A stretch of 64,000 bases of DNA from Marinibactrum halimedae (GCF_021234875.1 NZ_JAJQVM010000010.1:81492-145491); one strand, 5' to 3'; positions 25,473 to 32,760 are shown, numbered from the stretch's first letter. Program-made: numbers and translations. The notes: generated by a model not told the origin, from the sequence alone.

Positions 25473-25722
25473 CGGAATTCCGTCAGTTAAAATGACGGTA
25501 TTAATGAGCTCAGATTTGAGCTTATCTACCTAAGCCATTTTTCTGGCTTAGCTCTTCTAAGACCTGCCCCGTCGAATTAACGGGTTAGATGCGCCCAAAT
25601 TTGGGCCTATCTCTATTTGATTGGCGATGCATCCAGATTTGGATGTATCGTTAACCATCCATTTTTGGATAGTTGATTCCCAGAATGGAAATTTCCATTC
25701 TGGCGAGGTAAGTTGAACTTAC
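25473..25722. repeat. Array of nine short palindromes with a shared A/T core
   Basis: Consecutive inverted repeats lie at about 25473-25482, 25480-25498, 25506-25523, 25530-25551, 25568-25584, 25593-25606 (perfect 14 bp), 25625-25650 (11-bp arms), 25653-25674, 25680-25703 (perfect 24 bp), with a tenth GTAAG/CTTAC pair at 25708-25722 over the Rha stop codon. Most share the core CAnATTTG or CATTTTTG, while the outer arms differ. A 22-bp palindrome inside the Rha gene (26291-26312) matches the one at 25653-25674 in 20 of 22 positions when inverted. Function is unknown. Confidence 0.8.
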
Positions 25723-26429
25723 GCCGCCTGCTCTGATGCAATTACTTCCAAGACTCGCTTAAACCACATAGGGCGATAGCCAGAGTGATCACTATCTTTG
25801 GCCTTGTATGGCTCCATGCTGCAATATTCCATACCGAGTTCAGTTGGTGCCCAGTTACCGTTTATTTTTACTTGAAGACCGTTTTCTAGAAGCAGCTTAT
25901 TTACTGCCTGTGCTGTCTTGCCAATTAATTCACCCAGCTTGCTGGGGATTAGCGGTACTTCCGTAACGGTGTTATGGCCGATTAATAGCGGATTAAAATC
26001 GACACCGGTGTCGTTGAGGGTTTGGTCTACTGCGATAGCTTTTGCCATTTCCGGGGCGGTACCGAGTAACTTACTCGCTTCGATGTAGCCAGATAATTGA
26101 GCGGCTGCGTGTTGAGCTGGTGCAATGCGCGGTTTGTTTTCGATTACTGGCTTTTCTAATTGCTCAAGCTCTTGCCAGCGCTTGATGATCACTCTGCGAA
26201 GGTTTGGGTTGTAACCCGTGATCAGGGTGAGTGTCAGCTCTTTATCTAAATGATATTCAGTATATGTATTACCATTATGAACATAATTCGAACTATCCAA
26301 ATTTGGATGGTTCAAATCGGTGCATAATTTCTCTATATCACGCTTAATGTGACCATGCTGCTTACCCGTCAATTCCGCTATCTCACGGCTCGACATGGTT
26401 TTAATTTCAGCAGTAGGTAATGTGTTCAT
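25719..26429 (-). CDS. Rha family phage regulatory protein (second copy)
   Basis: The 236-residue protein opens with IKTMSSREIAELTGKQHGHIKRDIEKL, a typical Rha winged-helix start, followed by NTYTEYHLDKELTLTLITGY and the helix RRVIIKRWQELEQLEKP. The C-terminal half (about 120-236) resembles the KilA/antirepressor-type C-terminal part, with IGKTAQAVNKLLLENGLQV and a terminal MWFKRVLEVIASE. It may be an antirepressor. GGAGAG precedes the ATG. It is followed by the palindrome array, and it contains one palindrome of that family in its own coding region. Confidence 0.8.
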   Translation of the reverse strand: MNTLPTAEIKTMSSREIAELTGKQHGHIKRDIEKLCTDLNHPNLDSSNYVHNGNTYTEYHLDKELTLTLITGYNPNLRRVIIKRWQELEQLEKPVIENKPRIAPAQHAAAQLSGYIEASKLLGTAPEMAKAIAVDQTLNDTGVDFNPLLIGHNTVTEVPLIPSKLGELIGKTAQAVNKLLLENGLQVKINGNWAPTELGMEYCSMEPYKAKDSDHSGYRPMWFKRVLEVIASEQAA

Positions 26430-26521
26430 ATTTGATCTCTCCGATTAAAGGTGGGGTACTCGCTCACGTCGGGCCGAGAGTAAGCCCACTTTCCCCCATG
26501 ACGTGCTCTCGATTTGCAGGC

Positions 26522-26546
26522 ATAAAAAAACCCGCGAGATGCGGGC
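26522..26546 (-). terminator. Terminator at the end of the lysis cassette
   Basis: On the minus strand CCCGC pairs with GCGGG (26541-26545 and 26531-26535) around a 5-nt loop and is followed by seven T. It lies about 25 bp after the XhlA-like gene. Confidence 0.8.
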
Positions 26547-26569
26547 TTTGAGTGTTGAAGTATCCGTAA

Positions 26570-26857
26570 TTAACGCAACTGAAATGCAATAACGGTTGTG
26601 GCGATAGTCAGAAATGCGCCAAGGACTGTCCAAGCTACTTTTGAGTTAAACAGTGACTGTGAATCCGTTTTACTGTGAGCCACCTCAACAGCCTGTACCC
26701 TTAACTCAAGCTTATCTAGTCGTTCAAAAGAGCGCTTAATTGCATCATCTGAGTTGGCCTGACGCTCTTCAATGCGTACCAACATGTTGAGACTGTCTTC
26801 GATTCTGACAAGCCTTGCTTCGAGCCGAGTTGCCAATCTGTCAAAATCATCCATCAA
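26570..26857 (-). CDS. XhlA-like coiled-coil membrane protein
   Basis: The 95-residue protein has an amphipathic coiled coil (about residues 5-60: RLEARLVRIEDSLNMLVRIE and on) followed by one C-terminal membrane helix (KVAWTVLGAFLTIATTVIAF). This layout is that of haemolysin XhlA-type proteins, which work with holins. It is the last gene of the lysis cassette and overlaps the holin gene by 4 bp. It could also be a spanin-like helper, but no typical spanin pair is seen. Confidence 0.5.
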   Translation of the reverse strand: MMDDFDRLATRLEARLVRIEDSLNMLVRIEERQANSDDAIKRSFERLDKLELRVQAVEVAHSKTDSQSLFNSKVAWTVLGAFLTIATTVIAFQLR

Positions 26858-27288
26858 AGTAATCCTGATTTTGTAACTTTATTACCGGACAACAGTAATT
26901 TATCGTCACTTCGCTTTTTAACATAGCCGAGATAGCCGGCACCAAACATGATCCACATTCCCTCGGGCACGGAGTCCAATAAAGCCTCTATATTTTTTGC
27001 AGCCTGAAATGTTTGATCAGGCCACCAGATGCCGAGGATGCCGCCTAAAAAACAGAAGATAATCACGCCGTACATGACGTATAAAAATGTTGGTCGAGCA
27101 CGAGATGTATAAGGATCAGATGATTTCGCTTCAGCAACAATTGCTTGGATTGCCATCTCTTGCTCTTTAAATCTGCCTTCCATTGCCAGCTTTGCGGCCT
27201 CGTGCTTAAGCTTTGCCTTGTCCGCTTTGCTGATTGCAAACTTATCAATGGCCGATGTTAATAAACCTGCAACTTCGCTAATCATCAA
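26854..27288 (-). CDS. 3TM-type holin
   Basis: The 144-residue protein has a charged helical N-terminal half rich in Ala/Lys/Glu, then RARPTFLYVMYGVIIFCFLG as a first membrane segment and GMWIMFGAGYLGYVKKRSDDK near the end, the pattern of the 3TM phage holin family. It would open the inner membrane for the lysozyme. Its gene overlaps the lysozyme by 4 bp. Confidence 0.8.
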   Translation of the reverse strand: MMISEVAGLLTSAIDKFAISKADKAKLKHEAAKLAMEGRFKEQEMAIQAIVAEAKSSDPYTSRARPTFLYVMYGVIIFCFLGGILGIWWPDQTFQAAKNIEALLDSVPEGMWIMFGAGYLGYVKKRSDDKLLLSGNKVTKSGLL

Positions 27289-27749
27289 TAAACACCCCGA
27301 ATAGAGCCAGTGCGCATCACTTGTGAGTGCCGCTCCGCACGTTGAGGGCTGTCATGCTCAGCCCATTTGCTATCAAGCATCTCGCGTGCGGCATCGTCAA
27401 AATCATCAGCATCAATACACGCAAGAGTGTTTGTAAACCCTAATAACCCTTGTACGCCTAGTTGATAAGCCATACTAATCAAAATAGCTTTACGATCATC
27501 GTTTAACTCTATAAAAGCAGGGATTTTTTGCTCAAGCTGGTCCAGCAATGAGCTGCATTTATCAAGCAGCCAAGCATTAGCCATTTCTTTTGTTAGCGTT
27601 AGGGTGAAAAAGTGAAGCGGTGCGCACTTAGTACCAATTTTTAATCCATACCCAATCGTGGGGTAACCGTTAGAGCAATAATACGGACGCGAGCGAAAGC
27701 CCTCTTCAGCACGCAATATCTTTGCAGCAAGAGTGATAACGTTATTCAT
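27285..27749 (-). CDS. Endolysin, GH24 lysozyme
   Basis: The 154-residue protein shows the GH24 pattern AEEGFRSRPYYCSNGYPTIG. The T4-lysozyme triad Glu-Asp-Thr corresponds here to Glu16, Cys25 and Thr31 with the same spacing (9 and 6), so the usual Asp is replaced by Cys, a variant known in related phage lysozymes. There is no clear signal peptide, so release depends on the holin. It is the first gene of the lysis cassette and has no clear promoter of its own; three terminators lie just upstream. Confidence 0.9.
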   Translation of the reverse strand: MNNVITLAAKILRAEEGFRSRPYYCSNGYPTIGYGLKIGTKCAPLHFFTLTLTKEMANAWLLDKCSSLLDQLEQKIPAFIELNDDRKAILISMAYQLGVQGLLGFTNTLACIDADDFDDAAREMLDSKWAEHDSPQRAERHSQVMRTGSIRGVY

Positions 27750-27766
27750 AGTTTTATTTCAGATAT

Positions 27767-27788
27767 AAAAAAGCCCTCCGAAGAGGGC
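27767..27788 (-). terminator. Terminator with UUCG loop before the lysozyme gene
   Basis: On the minus strand GCCCTC-TTCG-GAGGGC is followed by six T. It is only 18 bp upstream of the lysozyme start, so transcripts must read through it for lysis. Confidence 0.85.
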
Positions 27789-27840
27789 AACCGAAAACGC
27801 GCATTGGGGGTACGCTAGAATCCTAAATTTCAGGCATAAA

Positions 27841-27867
27841 AAAGCCCCGACAGAGTGCCGAGGCTTT
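27841..27867 (-). terminator. Second stacked terminator
   Basis: AAAGCC (27841-27846) pairs with GGCTTT (27862-27867) with a partly paired interior. On the minus strand it is followed by a T-run. Confidence 0.7.
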
Positions 27868-27892
27868 GTGTTTCGCAGCTTTAAATCAAAAA

Positions 27893-27916
27893 CGCCCTAA
27901 ACATTTATTTAGGGCG
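27893..27916. terminator. Third stacked terminator
   Basis: CGCCCTAAA (27893-27901) pairs with TTTAGGGCG (27908-27916) around a six-base loop. T-runs are present on the minus side. It is the first of the three seen by polymerase leaving the ImmA/IrrE gene, which ends at 27965. Confidence 0.65.
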
Positions 27917-27964
27917 CAAGAATTAACAATATGTGATTCAGAGTAATTTATTGTGCACAAAAAA

Positions 27965-29173
27965 TCAATTATTTCTTTTTGGAAAACCTAAAACTGAGCC
28001 AGATTTACCTAACGAGGAATTAACACCTCTTGGCTTTAGCTTTAGCTCAACCAAATTTTCCGCTTGCGGACGTTCAGAAAAATAATTTTCAGGTAAGCCG
28101 CAAAGATCAGCTATCAGCTCTTTAGGCAAACCTAATTGAAAGGCCAGTTCGCCCTTAGAAATATGACTATTATCAACCAACATTGATACGGCTCGATTCA
28201 ATAGCCTTGGCATTTCAAATGGAACTTGATCATCATACGGTTCTCCCTTTCTCCATCCCCTAGCTGAAATACCCTTAAATAATCGAAGCTTAGTGTCATC
28301 ATCAATAATTCCAAGCTGATAGCATCGCATTATCATAGAAGCAATAGAGCATTTCCAGCGGCGCTTCAAAGTCAGAAAGTTATCGAGAGTAGGCCAAACA
28401 ACTTCATTCACAAAAGACTCCGAAGGCATTAGAAAACACCCCGCGAACAGATCGGCTTGTCGCTCAATTTCTTTGTATGTAGAACTTGAATTTAAATGAG
28501 ACCCATCTACGTATCTATGCAGAACCAAATGCCCCAACTCATGTGCAGCATCAAATCGACTGCGAATACCATTTGCTTTATCAGCTGCAACTAAAACATA
28601 TGGATGGCCGTCAGTCTCACTCCACCTGGATACACCATCCATTTTAACGTAACCAATCTCATTTCTGGTAAATATGACACCAGCATTTTCCAAGGTAAGC
28701 ACAACATTATTTATTGGACCCAACCCCAACCCCCAAACCTCACGGCACTTCGCTGCCATCTTCTCTACTTCAACATCAGATATATTTAGCGGGTTTGTTT
28801 CTTCAATGAATGGAATATTCACTTTGGGCCAAACTAACCACTTAGAAAGATATCCAGATATTTCTGAAAGAAAATCAAGTCGCATCTGTGACACCCCTCT
28901 AGCAGACTTCGCAGTGGATGCTTGAGATCTAAAGAAATAAGGCTTTTCTCCATGACTGGCAATATCTTTCAAAAACCAACTTTCAGGAAAGTTCACAACT
29001 TCACTTAAGCGGCTTAATTTTTCGTTTTCTGGGGCTTGAGTACCTTTTTCCCAATTGGAAATAGTTGCCGGTGATACCCCTACCAGCGAAGCTAATGCGT
29101 TACGCGTTATGCCTAAAAATTTACGCACCTGGGTTAATCTCTCTGAATTAAACCCACTAACCCCTTTTCTCAT
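27965..29173 (-). CDS. XRE HTH fused to ImmA/IrrE zinc peptidase
   Basis: The 402-residue protein starts with an XRE helix-turn-helix (about 10-65: LTQVRKFLGITRNALASLVG then PATISNWEKGTQAP). A zinc-peptidase domain follows with HELGH at 211-215 in RFDAAHELGHLVLH and a later ERQADLFAGCFLMP that supplies the third ligand region. A C-terminal extension of about 100 residues is unknown. Such fusions occur as antitoxins or as sensors that cleave a partner repressor. It lies 17 bp after an unknown gene on the same strand and forms with it a two-gene unit between the lysis and Q genes, ending at a terminator stack. Confidence 0.85.
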   Translation of the reverse strand: MRKGVSGFNSERLTQVRKFLGITRNALASLVGVSPATISNWEKGTQAPENEKLSRLSEVVNFPESWFLKDIASHGEKPYFFRSQASTAKSARGVSQMRLDFLSEISGYLSKWLVWPKVNIPFIEETNPLNISDVEVEKMAAKCREVWGLGLGPINNVVLTLENAGVIFTRNEIGYVKMDGVSRWSETDGHPYVLVAADKANGIRSRFDAAHELGHLVLHRYVDGSHLNSSSTYKEIERQADLFAGCFLMPSESFVNEVVWPTLDNFLTLKRRWKCSIASMIMRCYQLGIIDDDTKLRLFKGISARGWRKGEPYDDQVPFEMPRLLNRAVSMLVDNSHISKGELAFQLGLPKELIADLCGLPENYFSERPQAENLVELKLKPRGVNSSLGKSGSVLGFPKRNN

Positions 29174-29190
29174 AATTTATACCTTAAACA

Positions 29191-29874
29191 CTAATCATCT
29201 TGAGCTGAATCTTCTTCCGCTGAATCTTGTTCCGCCTCAATAACCTCTTTTCTAAAATCAGGCCATGCGTTATCAGGCTCTGAAACCTCTTCAGCAGGCA
29301 TATCTGTATACATCTGCAACAACTCCACAATTGGAATCTTTAAGTGAAAGTCCTTCCAATTAATATGAGGCACGGCAACTATAACCTCTTTCGGAATAGA
29401 TAAGTCTTGATCTTGTTCTGAGTGAATAACAAGCATCACAATATGCAAAGTTCGACCATTATCAGACCTCAAAGGTGATGGGCTGAGCATGTCATCTATT
29501 GGAGGATCAAAATCCTTATTCATTTGCGCAAGCATTTCGCGATACTTTGCCGGCCTTGGGAGATCTTTATCATGTAATTCGCAGTGGCTTATTGAAATGT
29601 CCCCCACAGATAGCACCACATATTGCTCCCCCTTCGGCTTCGTATATATAAAATCAGTCTGGACACCCTTCATAGGAGCACCCAATGCTTCATCTATCAG
29701 ATAGTGTCGCTGCTGCGCCCTCGGTCTGCTAGGTTCCCGATGTTTAAAAAGTTTTGCCGTTTCTTCATATGCTAATTTGTAGCCGGAGTAGATCCTATCC
29801 TGAATAGACAAGACAACGCTCTTATCAATGGAGCGAACAATGAATTCAGCTATACGCTCTTTAATATTGGACAT
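29191..29874 (-). CDS. Unknown partner of the XRE-ImmA/IrrE protein
   Basis: I do not recognise this 227-residue protein. The N-terminal part is helical and basic (LFKHREPSRPRAQQRHYLIDE), a central beta part follows (QYVVLSVGDISISHCEL, LHIVMLVIHSEQ, KEVIVAVPHINW), and the tail is very acidic and repetitive (EAEQDSAEEDSAQDD). It has no membrane helix. The gene sits just upstream of the XRE-ImmA/IrrE gene, so the two are probably co-transcribed. By analogy to known HTH-peptidase pairs it could be the toxin or the protease substrate. Confidence 0.65.
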   Translation of the reverse strand: MSNIKERIAEFIVRSIDKSVVLSIQDRIYSGYKLAYEETAKLFKHREPSRPRAQQRHYLIDEALGAPMKGVQTDFIYTKPKGEQYVVLSVGDISISHCELHDKDLPRPAKYREMLAQMNKDFDPPIDDMLSPSPLRSDNGRTLHIVMLVIHSEQDQDLSIPKEVIVAVPHINWKDFHLKIPIVELLQMYTDMPAEEVSEPDNAWPDFRKEVIEAEQDSAEEDSAQDD

Positions 29875-29947
29875 AAAATTCTCGATGCTGGGTTAAGTTA
29901 ATCGGAATTTTAGTCCTAAAAATTTAGTTTTACAATGAAATGGGCGA

Positions 29948-30310
29948 TTACAAGGCATATAGGGCACAATCCATCCATGCCGTACCAGCCTTCACAATCA
30001 CCTCCGCTCTGCGCCTGTCAACCTTCAGCTCCCGCGCCAACCGCGATAAGTTTCCACCATATAAATAGTACTTAGTCACCGCCTCTCCCATTTCAGAGTC
30101 TCGCGCTAAAAGGCGCGACAAAGCCGCGTCCACTCTCATTGCCTCATCATCGGAGATAGCGGGTGATAAGCCCTTAGAGCCCAGCAAGCGCCTGAATGGC
30201 TCAATCGTCGGATACCCTATATTGTCGGGATTAGAGCGAGCCCAGCGAGCCCACTGATCTAGAAGCCAAGGTGTATCAAACATCTGATTGTCATTTCTGG
30301 CCAGCATCAC
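29948..30310 (-). CDS. Q-like late antiterminator
   Basis: The 120-residue protein follows the phage Q (lambdoid antiterminator) pattern: WLLDQWARWARSNPDNIGYP at the start, SDDEAMRVDAALSRLL in the middle, and a helix-turn-helix-like YLYGGNLSRLARELKVDRRRAE with a final helix containing Trp. It lies after the nin-type genes and upstream of the lysis region. It probably lets polymerase pass the stacked terminators in front of the lysis genes. Confidence 0.78.
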   Translation of the reverse strand: MMLARNDNQMFDTPWLLDQWARWARSNPDNIGYPTIEPFRRLLGSKGLSPAISDDEAMRVDAALSRLLARDSEMGEAVTKYYLYGGNLSRLARELKVDRRRAEVIVKAGTAWMDCALYAL

Positions 30311-30621
30311 TTAACCCCCTTAACACTAATCAACCCCTGCCCGATCCGGCGTTTCAAAGTACGAAATACTCCACGAATATGAGCACGGTAAATCTCGTCT
30401 TGCGAAATATCTTTGACCTGCATACGACCATCAATAATGTCGTGACATGCAGAGCAGCAATCAGCACCCCAGTAGTCGGGGCTTTTTATTCCCATGCCTT
30501 TCATCTCGCTAGGAGCATGAGCGAGCACCGTCGTCTCTGGGTTGCCGTTGCAATACGGATAAAGCTGTACAGTGCACTCTTGACCGCGTGCTGCTTTTGT
30601 TAGAGCGGTTTGTTTAGCCAT
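30307..30621 (-). CDS. YbcO-family (DUF1364) nuclease-like protein
   Basis: The ATG at 30621 (MAKQTALTKAARG) is chosen over a longer frame because the family begins there. KAARGQECTVQLYPYCNGNPETTVLAHAP, GIKSPDYWGADCCSACHDIIDGR is the YbcO pattern with its Cys pairs and His for metal binding. YbcO proteins are predicted nucleases in the nin region of lambdoid phages. It overlaps NinB by 8 bp and the Q-like gene by 4 bp. Confidence 0.85.
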   Translation of the reverse strand: MAKQTALTKAARGQECTVQLYPYCNGNPETTVLAHAPSEMKGMGIKSPDYWGADCCSACHDIIDGRMQVKDISQDEIYRAHIRGVFRTLKRRIGQGLISVKGVK

Positions 30622-31072
30622 TCTGATACCTCTTAAACTCGCCCTTACTCTCCAGCGTAATCCCATGCTCAGATGCAAAGTGTTGCTGTATCGTTGCCAT
30701 ATACCGTGTCATTTGCTCGCGACTCATTAAGCTGGTGACCGTAAAAAAATCCATTATTTGAAGCTTTTCCGGATAATCCCTGTGCTTTAAAACCGTGTCG
30801 TAGGCAACGCGAAACTTTTCACACTCACCCCGCATCAACGGCACACCAAAATGCAATTTACAATATCGTCTTGAGCTACCAGTGGGCTGACTTAGCGCTT
30901 TGTCTATTTGCCCATACCAGATGTGACTTAATGCGTTTTGATCAAGTGAACGATCAGCACCAATGCGTGGTTGTGTGTATGTAATGTATTTGTGTTTTTG
31001 ATAAAGCTCGCTAACGTGCTGAGTGAAAGCCTTTAGTGTTTGATCTGAATTTATTGTCCATGCTGCGCCCAT
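30614..31072 (-). CDS. NinB-family recombination protein
   Basis: The start is set at ATG 31072 (MGAAWTINSDQ), although a TTG frame begins at 31084. GADRSLDQNALSHIWYGQID with the later YCKLHFGVPLMRGE is the NinB (lambda Orf) pattern. NinB binds SSB and single-stranded DNA and replaces RecFOR in phage recombination. It precedes YbcO in the nin-type group and pairs well with the phage's own SSB gene. Confidence 0.82.
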   Translation of the reverse strand: MGAAWTINSDQTLKAFTQHVSELYQKHKYITYTQPRIGADRSLDQNALSHIWYGQIDKALSQPTGSSRRYCKLHFGVPLMRGECEKFRVAYDTVLKHRDYPEKLQIMDFFTVTSLMSREQMTRYMATIQQHFASEHGITLESKGEFKRYQNG

Positions 31073-31084
31073 CACATCCCCCAA

Positions 31085-31261
31085 TTAACGTTTAAAAATC
31101 TCATCAAGTTTACTTTTGACATCAAGCCCCGCCTTATCCCAGTCCTTTTTATATTTTTCACTTTTTTTAAAATCTTCCCGAATGGCAAGGCAAAGCCTCA
31201 TGAAAAAATAACAACAATAAAAAAGAATCAACATCATCAAAATAAAAAGAATCATGTCCAT
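31085..31261 (-). CDS. Small membrane protein with charged tail (58 aa)
   Basis: A 58-codon frame from ATG 31261 to TAA 31085 lies exactly in the gap between the 66-residue gene and NinB. It starts with one strongly hydrophobic helix (MDMILFILMMLILFYCCYFF), followed by a Lys/Asp/Glu-rich tail (EDFKKSEKYKKDWDKAGLDV). No family is known to me. Its tight fit between genes supports it. Confidence 0.6.
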   Translation of the reverse strand: MDMILFILMMLILFYCCYFFMRLCLAIREDFKKSEKYKKDWDKAGLDVKSKLDEIFKR

Positions 31262-31278
31262 CACACCCCGCTCCTGAT

Positions 31279-31479
31279 TTATTGCTTAACAAGCCCATCT
31301 AATTTCTGCGCATTCGCCAAAGTTCTTTCATCGGTAATACCCATACGCTTGCAGAAATCGACAGCTTTAAAGTTCTCAGCAATGCGTTTCTCTGACTCAC
31401 TTAAAACAATTGTTCCTGGCTTATCAAAATAAGCCCATGATCTGTCATGCACACTTTGATACAGGGCCAGCGGATTCAT
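31279..31479 (-). CDS. Hypothetical phage protein, 66 aa
   Basis: A short, mostly helical protein (ESEKRIAENFKAVDFCKRMG, then TDERTLANAQKLDGLVKQ) with no recognised domain. It overlaps the P-like gene by 4 bp and therefore belongs to the replication operon. Confidence 0.6.
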   Translation of the reverse strand: MNPLALYQSVHDRSWAYFDKPGTIVLSESEKRIAENFKAVDFCKRMGITDERTLANAQKLDGLVKQ

Positions 31480-31958
31480 AAGTCACCAAATATGTTTTTA
31501 AAGTCTTGTTGAAATCGGTTGTTAGCATCTTTGGATTTTTTAATTGCTTCGTCGCTGGGTAGCGCTAGCGGTGTAAATTCTCGGTGACCTCGTGCTTGTG
31601 GTGGCACTGCGCAATGACTTTCAAACTGTGCGTAACTTGGCGGGTACGCATCTTCGCCATCCAGAGTTTTTTGTTTGATAATTTGCTCAAGCTTTGCAAA
31701 ACCACGAGCAAAATCCTCAGAAGTCAAATGGCTCAGTTTCTTGCACCACAATTTCGCCGTGTTCGAAAGTTCGCCCTTCACCAGAAAAGCCCCCGCTCTG
31801 GTAGTCCACAGGTGGCCGTACAGTTGCGCCATTCTCACCCACAGGGCTGACACCAGCTTCTCGGTCGAGGCGTTCCATGTGCTCGATGAAGTCGGCTTCT
31901 GCTCGCTCTGCTGGAGTTGGTTTATAACTTGGTTTCCCAGTTCGGTAGCTGTTTGCAT
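31476..31958 (-). CDS. P-like replication protein (helicase loader)
   Basis: The 160-residue protein has the lambda P family pattern: VSALWVRMAQLYGHLWTTRAG, then NTAKLWCKKLSHLTSEDFARG and YPPSYAQFESHCAVPP. It would bring the host DnaB helicase to the O-like protein at the origin. The first 80 codons overlap the 3' end of the O-like gene in another frame over 242 bp, and both frames look genuine. A shorter start at 31832 would still overlap. Confidence 0.8.
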   Translation of the reverse strand: MQTATELGNQVINQLQQSEQKPTSSSTWNASTEKLVSALWVRMAQLYGHLWTTRAGAFLVKGELSNTAKLWCKKLSHLTSEDFARGFAKLEQIIKQKTLDGEDAYPPSYAQFESHCAVPPQARGHREFTPLALPSDEAIKKSKDANNRFQQDFKNIFGDL

Positions 31959-32760
31959 GATTCCCCCCCTGATTAAAATTTTGTGAGTTTTTTATCCACT
32001 GAAATTCAAAGCCCCGCCAACCTTTCATCATTGCGGTATCAAGGCATTGCTCTACGGTGTAACCAGACATGTTCGCCAGTGTTAATTCTTTTCCGATAAG
32101 CCTGAACGCTCGCATCGAAATCGTCCCTCGTGATTTTTTCCGAGCATCAAGCCAAGCATCAAAACATTCGTCACTCGGTCGCTCAGGCCAATGCCATGAT
32201 TCCCAATCGTCGAGATTCGGTTTGAATGTTTTTGGTTTTGATTTCTTCGGCAACGGCTTTTCCGGCTCACGCTCGTGATCAAACTCGTTTTGATCAAGTA
32301 AGTTTTTATTAAATTCAGTATTTGTTATATCTAAGTCTTTATTAAGTGACTGATTTGCCGTCGACGGTGAATCCGTTAACGGTAAACCCGTCGACGGTAA
32401 ATCCGTACACGGTAACTTTTCTGTAACATTTTCTTCCTTTTTCACCGTTGACGGATTTTCAGTAAACGGTGTTTCTTGAATAATCCAATCGTTTTTATCA
32501 AATGATCCGCCTGATTTACGAGACTGAGTTTTATGCGCGTAGCCAGCTTCTACAAGCTCGCCCAAAAGCTTTCTGCACTTGTCTCTGCCGATACCAAAAC
32601 GTTTACGCAAATGGGCTTCTTGAATCTCCCAGTTGTCGGGACGAGTCAAAAGAAATATCAATAAACCCATTGCATCAAGAGACAGCCGCTCGTCATTCGG
32701 TATCTCGTTATTGAGCACGTAAAAACCCGAATCCGGGCGCTTACCTCTTATGATTGCCAT
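31717..32760 (-). CDS. O-like replication initiator
   Basis: The 347-residue protein starts with a winged-helix domain (GKRPDSGFYVLNNEIPNDER, LSLDAMGLLIFLLTRPDNW, then KLLGELVEAGYAHK) as in phage O-like and DnaT-like initiators. A Pro/Ser/Thr-rich linker (about 105-160) carries a repetitive NPSTVKK / LPSTGLPLTDSPSTANQ segment. The C-terminal half resembles the DnaT/O domain that contacts the loader. The DNA of the linker (32340-32480) is rich in repeated GTCGACGG/CCGTTAACGG-like units, which may act as iterons of an origin, as in lambda O. Confidence 0.8.
   Translation of the reverse strand: MAIIRGKRPDSGFYVLNNEIPNDERLSLDAMGLLIFLLTRPDNWEIQEAHLRKRFGIGRDKCRKLLGELVEAGYAHKTQSRKSGGSFDKNDWIIQETPFTENPSTVKKEENVTEKLPCTDLPSTGLPLTDSPSTANQSLNKDLDITNTEFNKNLLDQNEFDHEREPEKPLPKKSKPKTFKPNLDDWESWHWPERPSDECFDAWLDARKKSRGTISMRAFRLIGKELTLANMSGYTVEQCLDTAMMKGWRGFEFQWIKNSQNFNQGGNHANSYRTGKPSYKPTPAERAEADFIEHMERLDREAGVSPVGENGATVRPPVDYQSGGFSGEGRTFEHGEIVVQETEPFDF
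32344..32465. repeat. Repeated ACGGTGAA/ACGGTAAA units inside the O-like gene, candidate origin iterons
   Basis: Within the coding region the unit CCGTCGACGGTGAAT / CCGTTAACGGTAAAC / CCGTCGACGGTAAAT / CCGTACACGGTAAC recurs at about 32355, 32371, 32388 and 32404, spaced by 15-18 bp, with further degenerate copies (CCGTTGACGG near 32445, GTAAACGGTG near 32462). In lambdoid phages the origin is a set of iterons inside gene O bound by O itself. Placement and spacing fit that model. Confidence 0.7.

Noticed and set aside
25473..25722. CRISPR array
   Set aside because: The repeats are palindromes with variable arms and no fixed-length direct repeats separated by spacers, and no cas genes are near.
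26445..26633. 62-residue minus-strand frame between the lysis cassette and Rha
   Set aside because: It crosses the terminator and the end of the XhlA-like gene, and has no typical protein composition.
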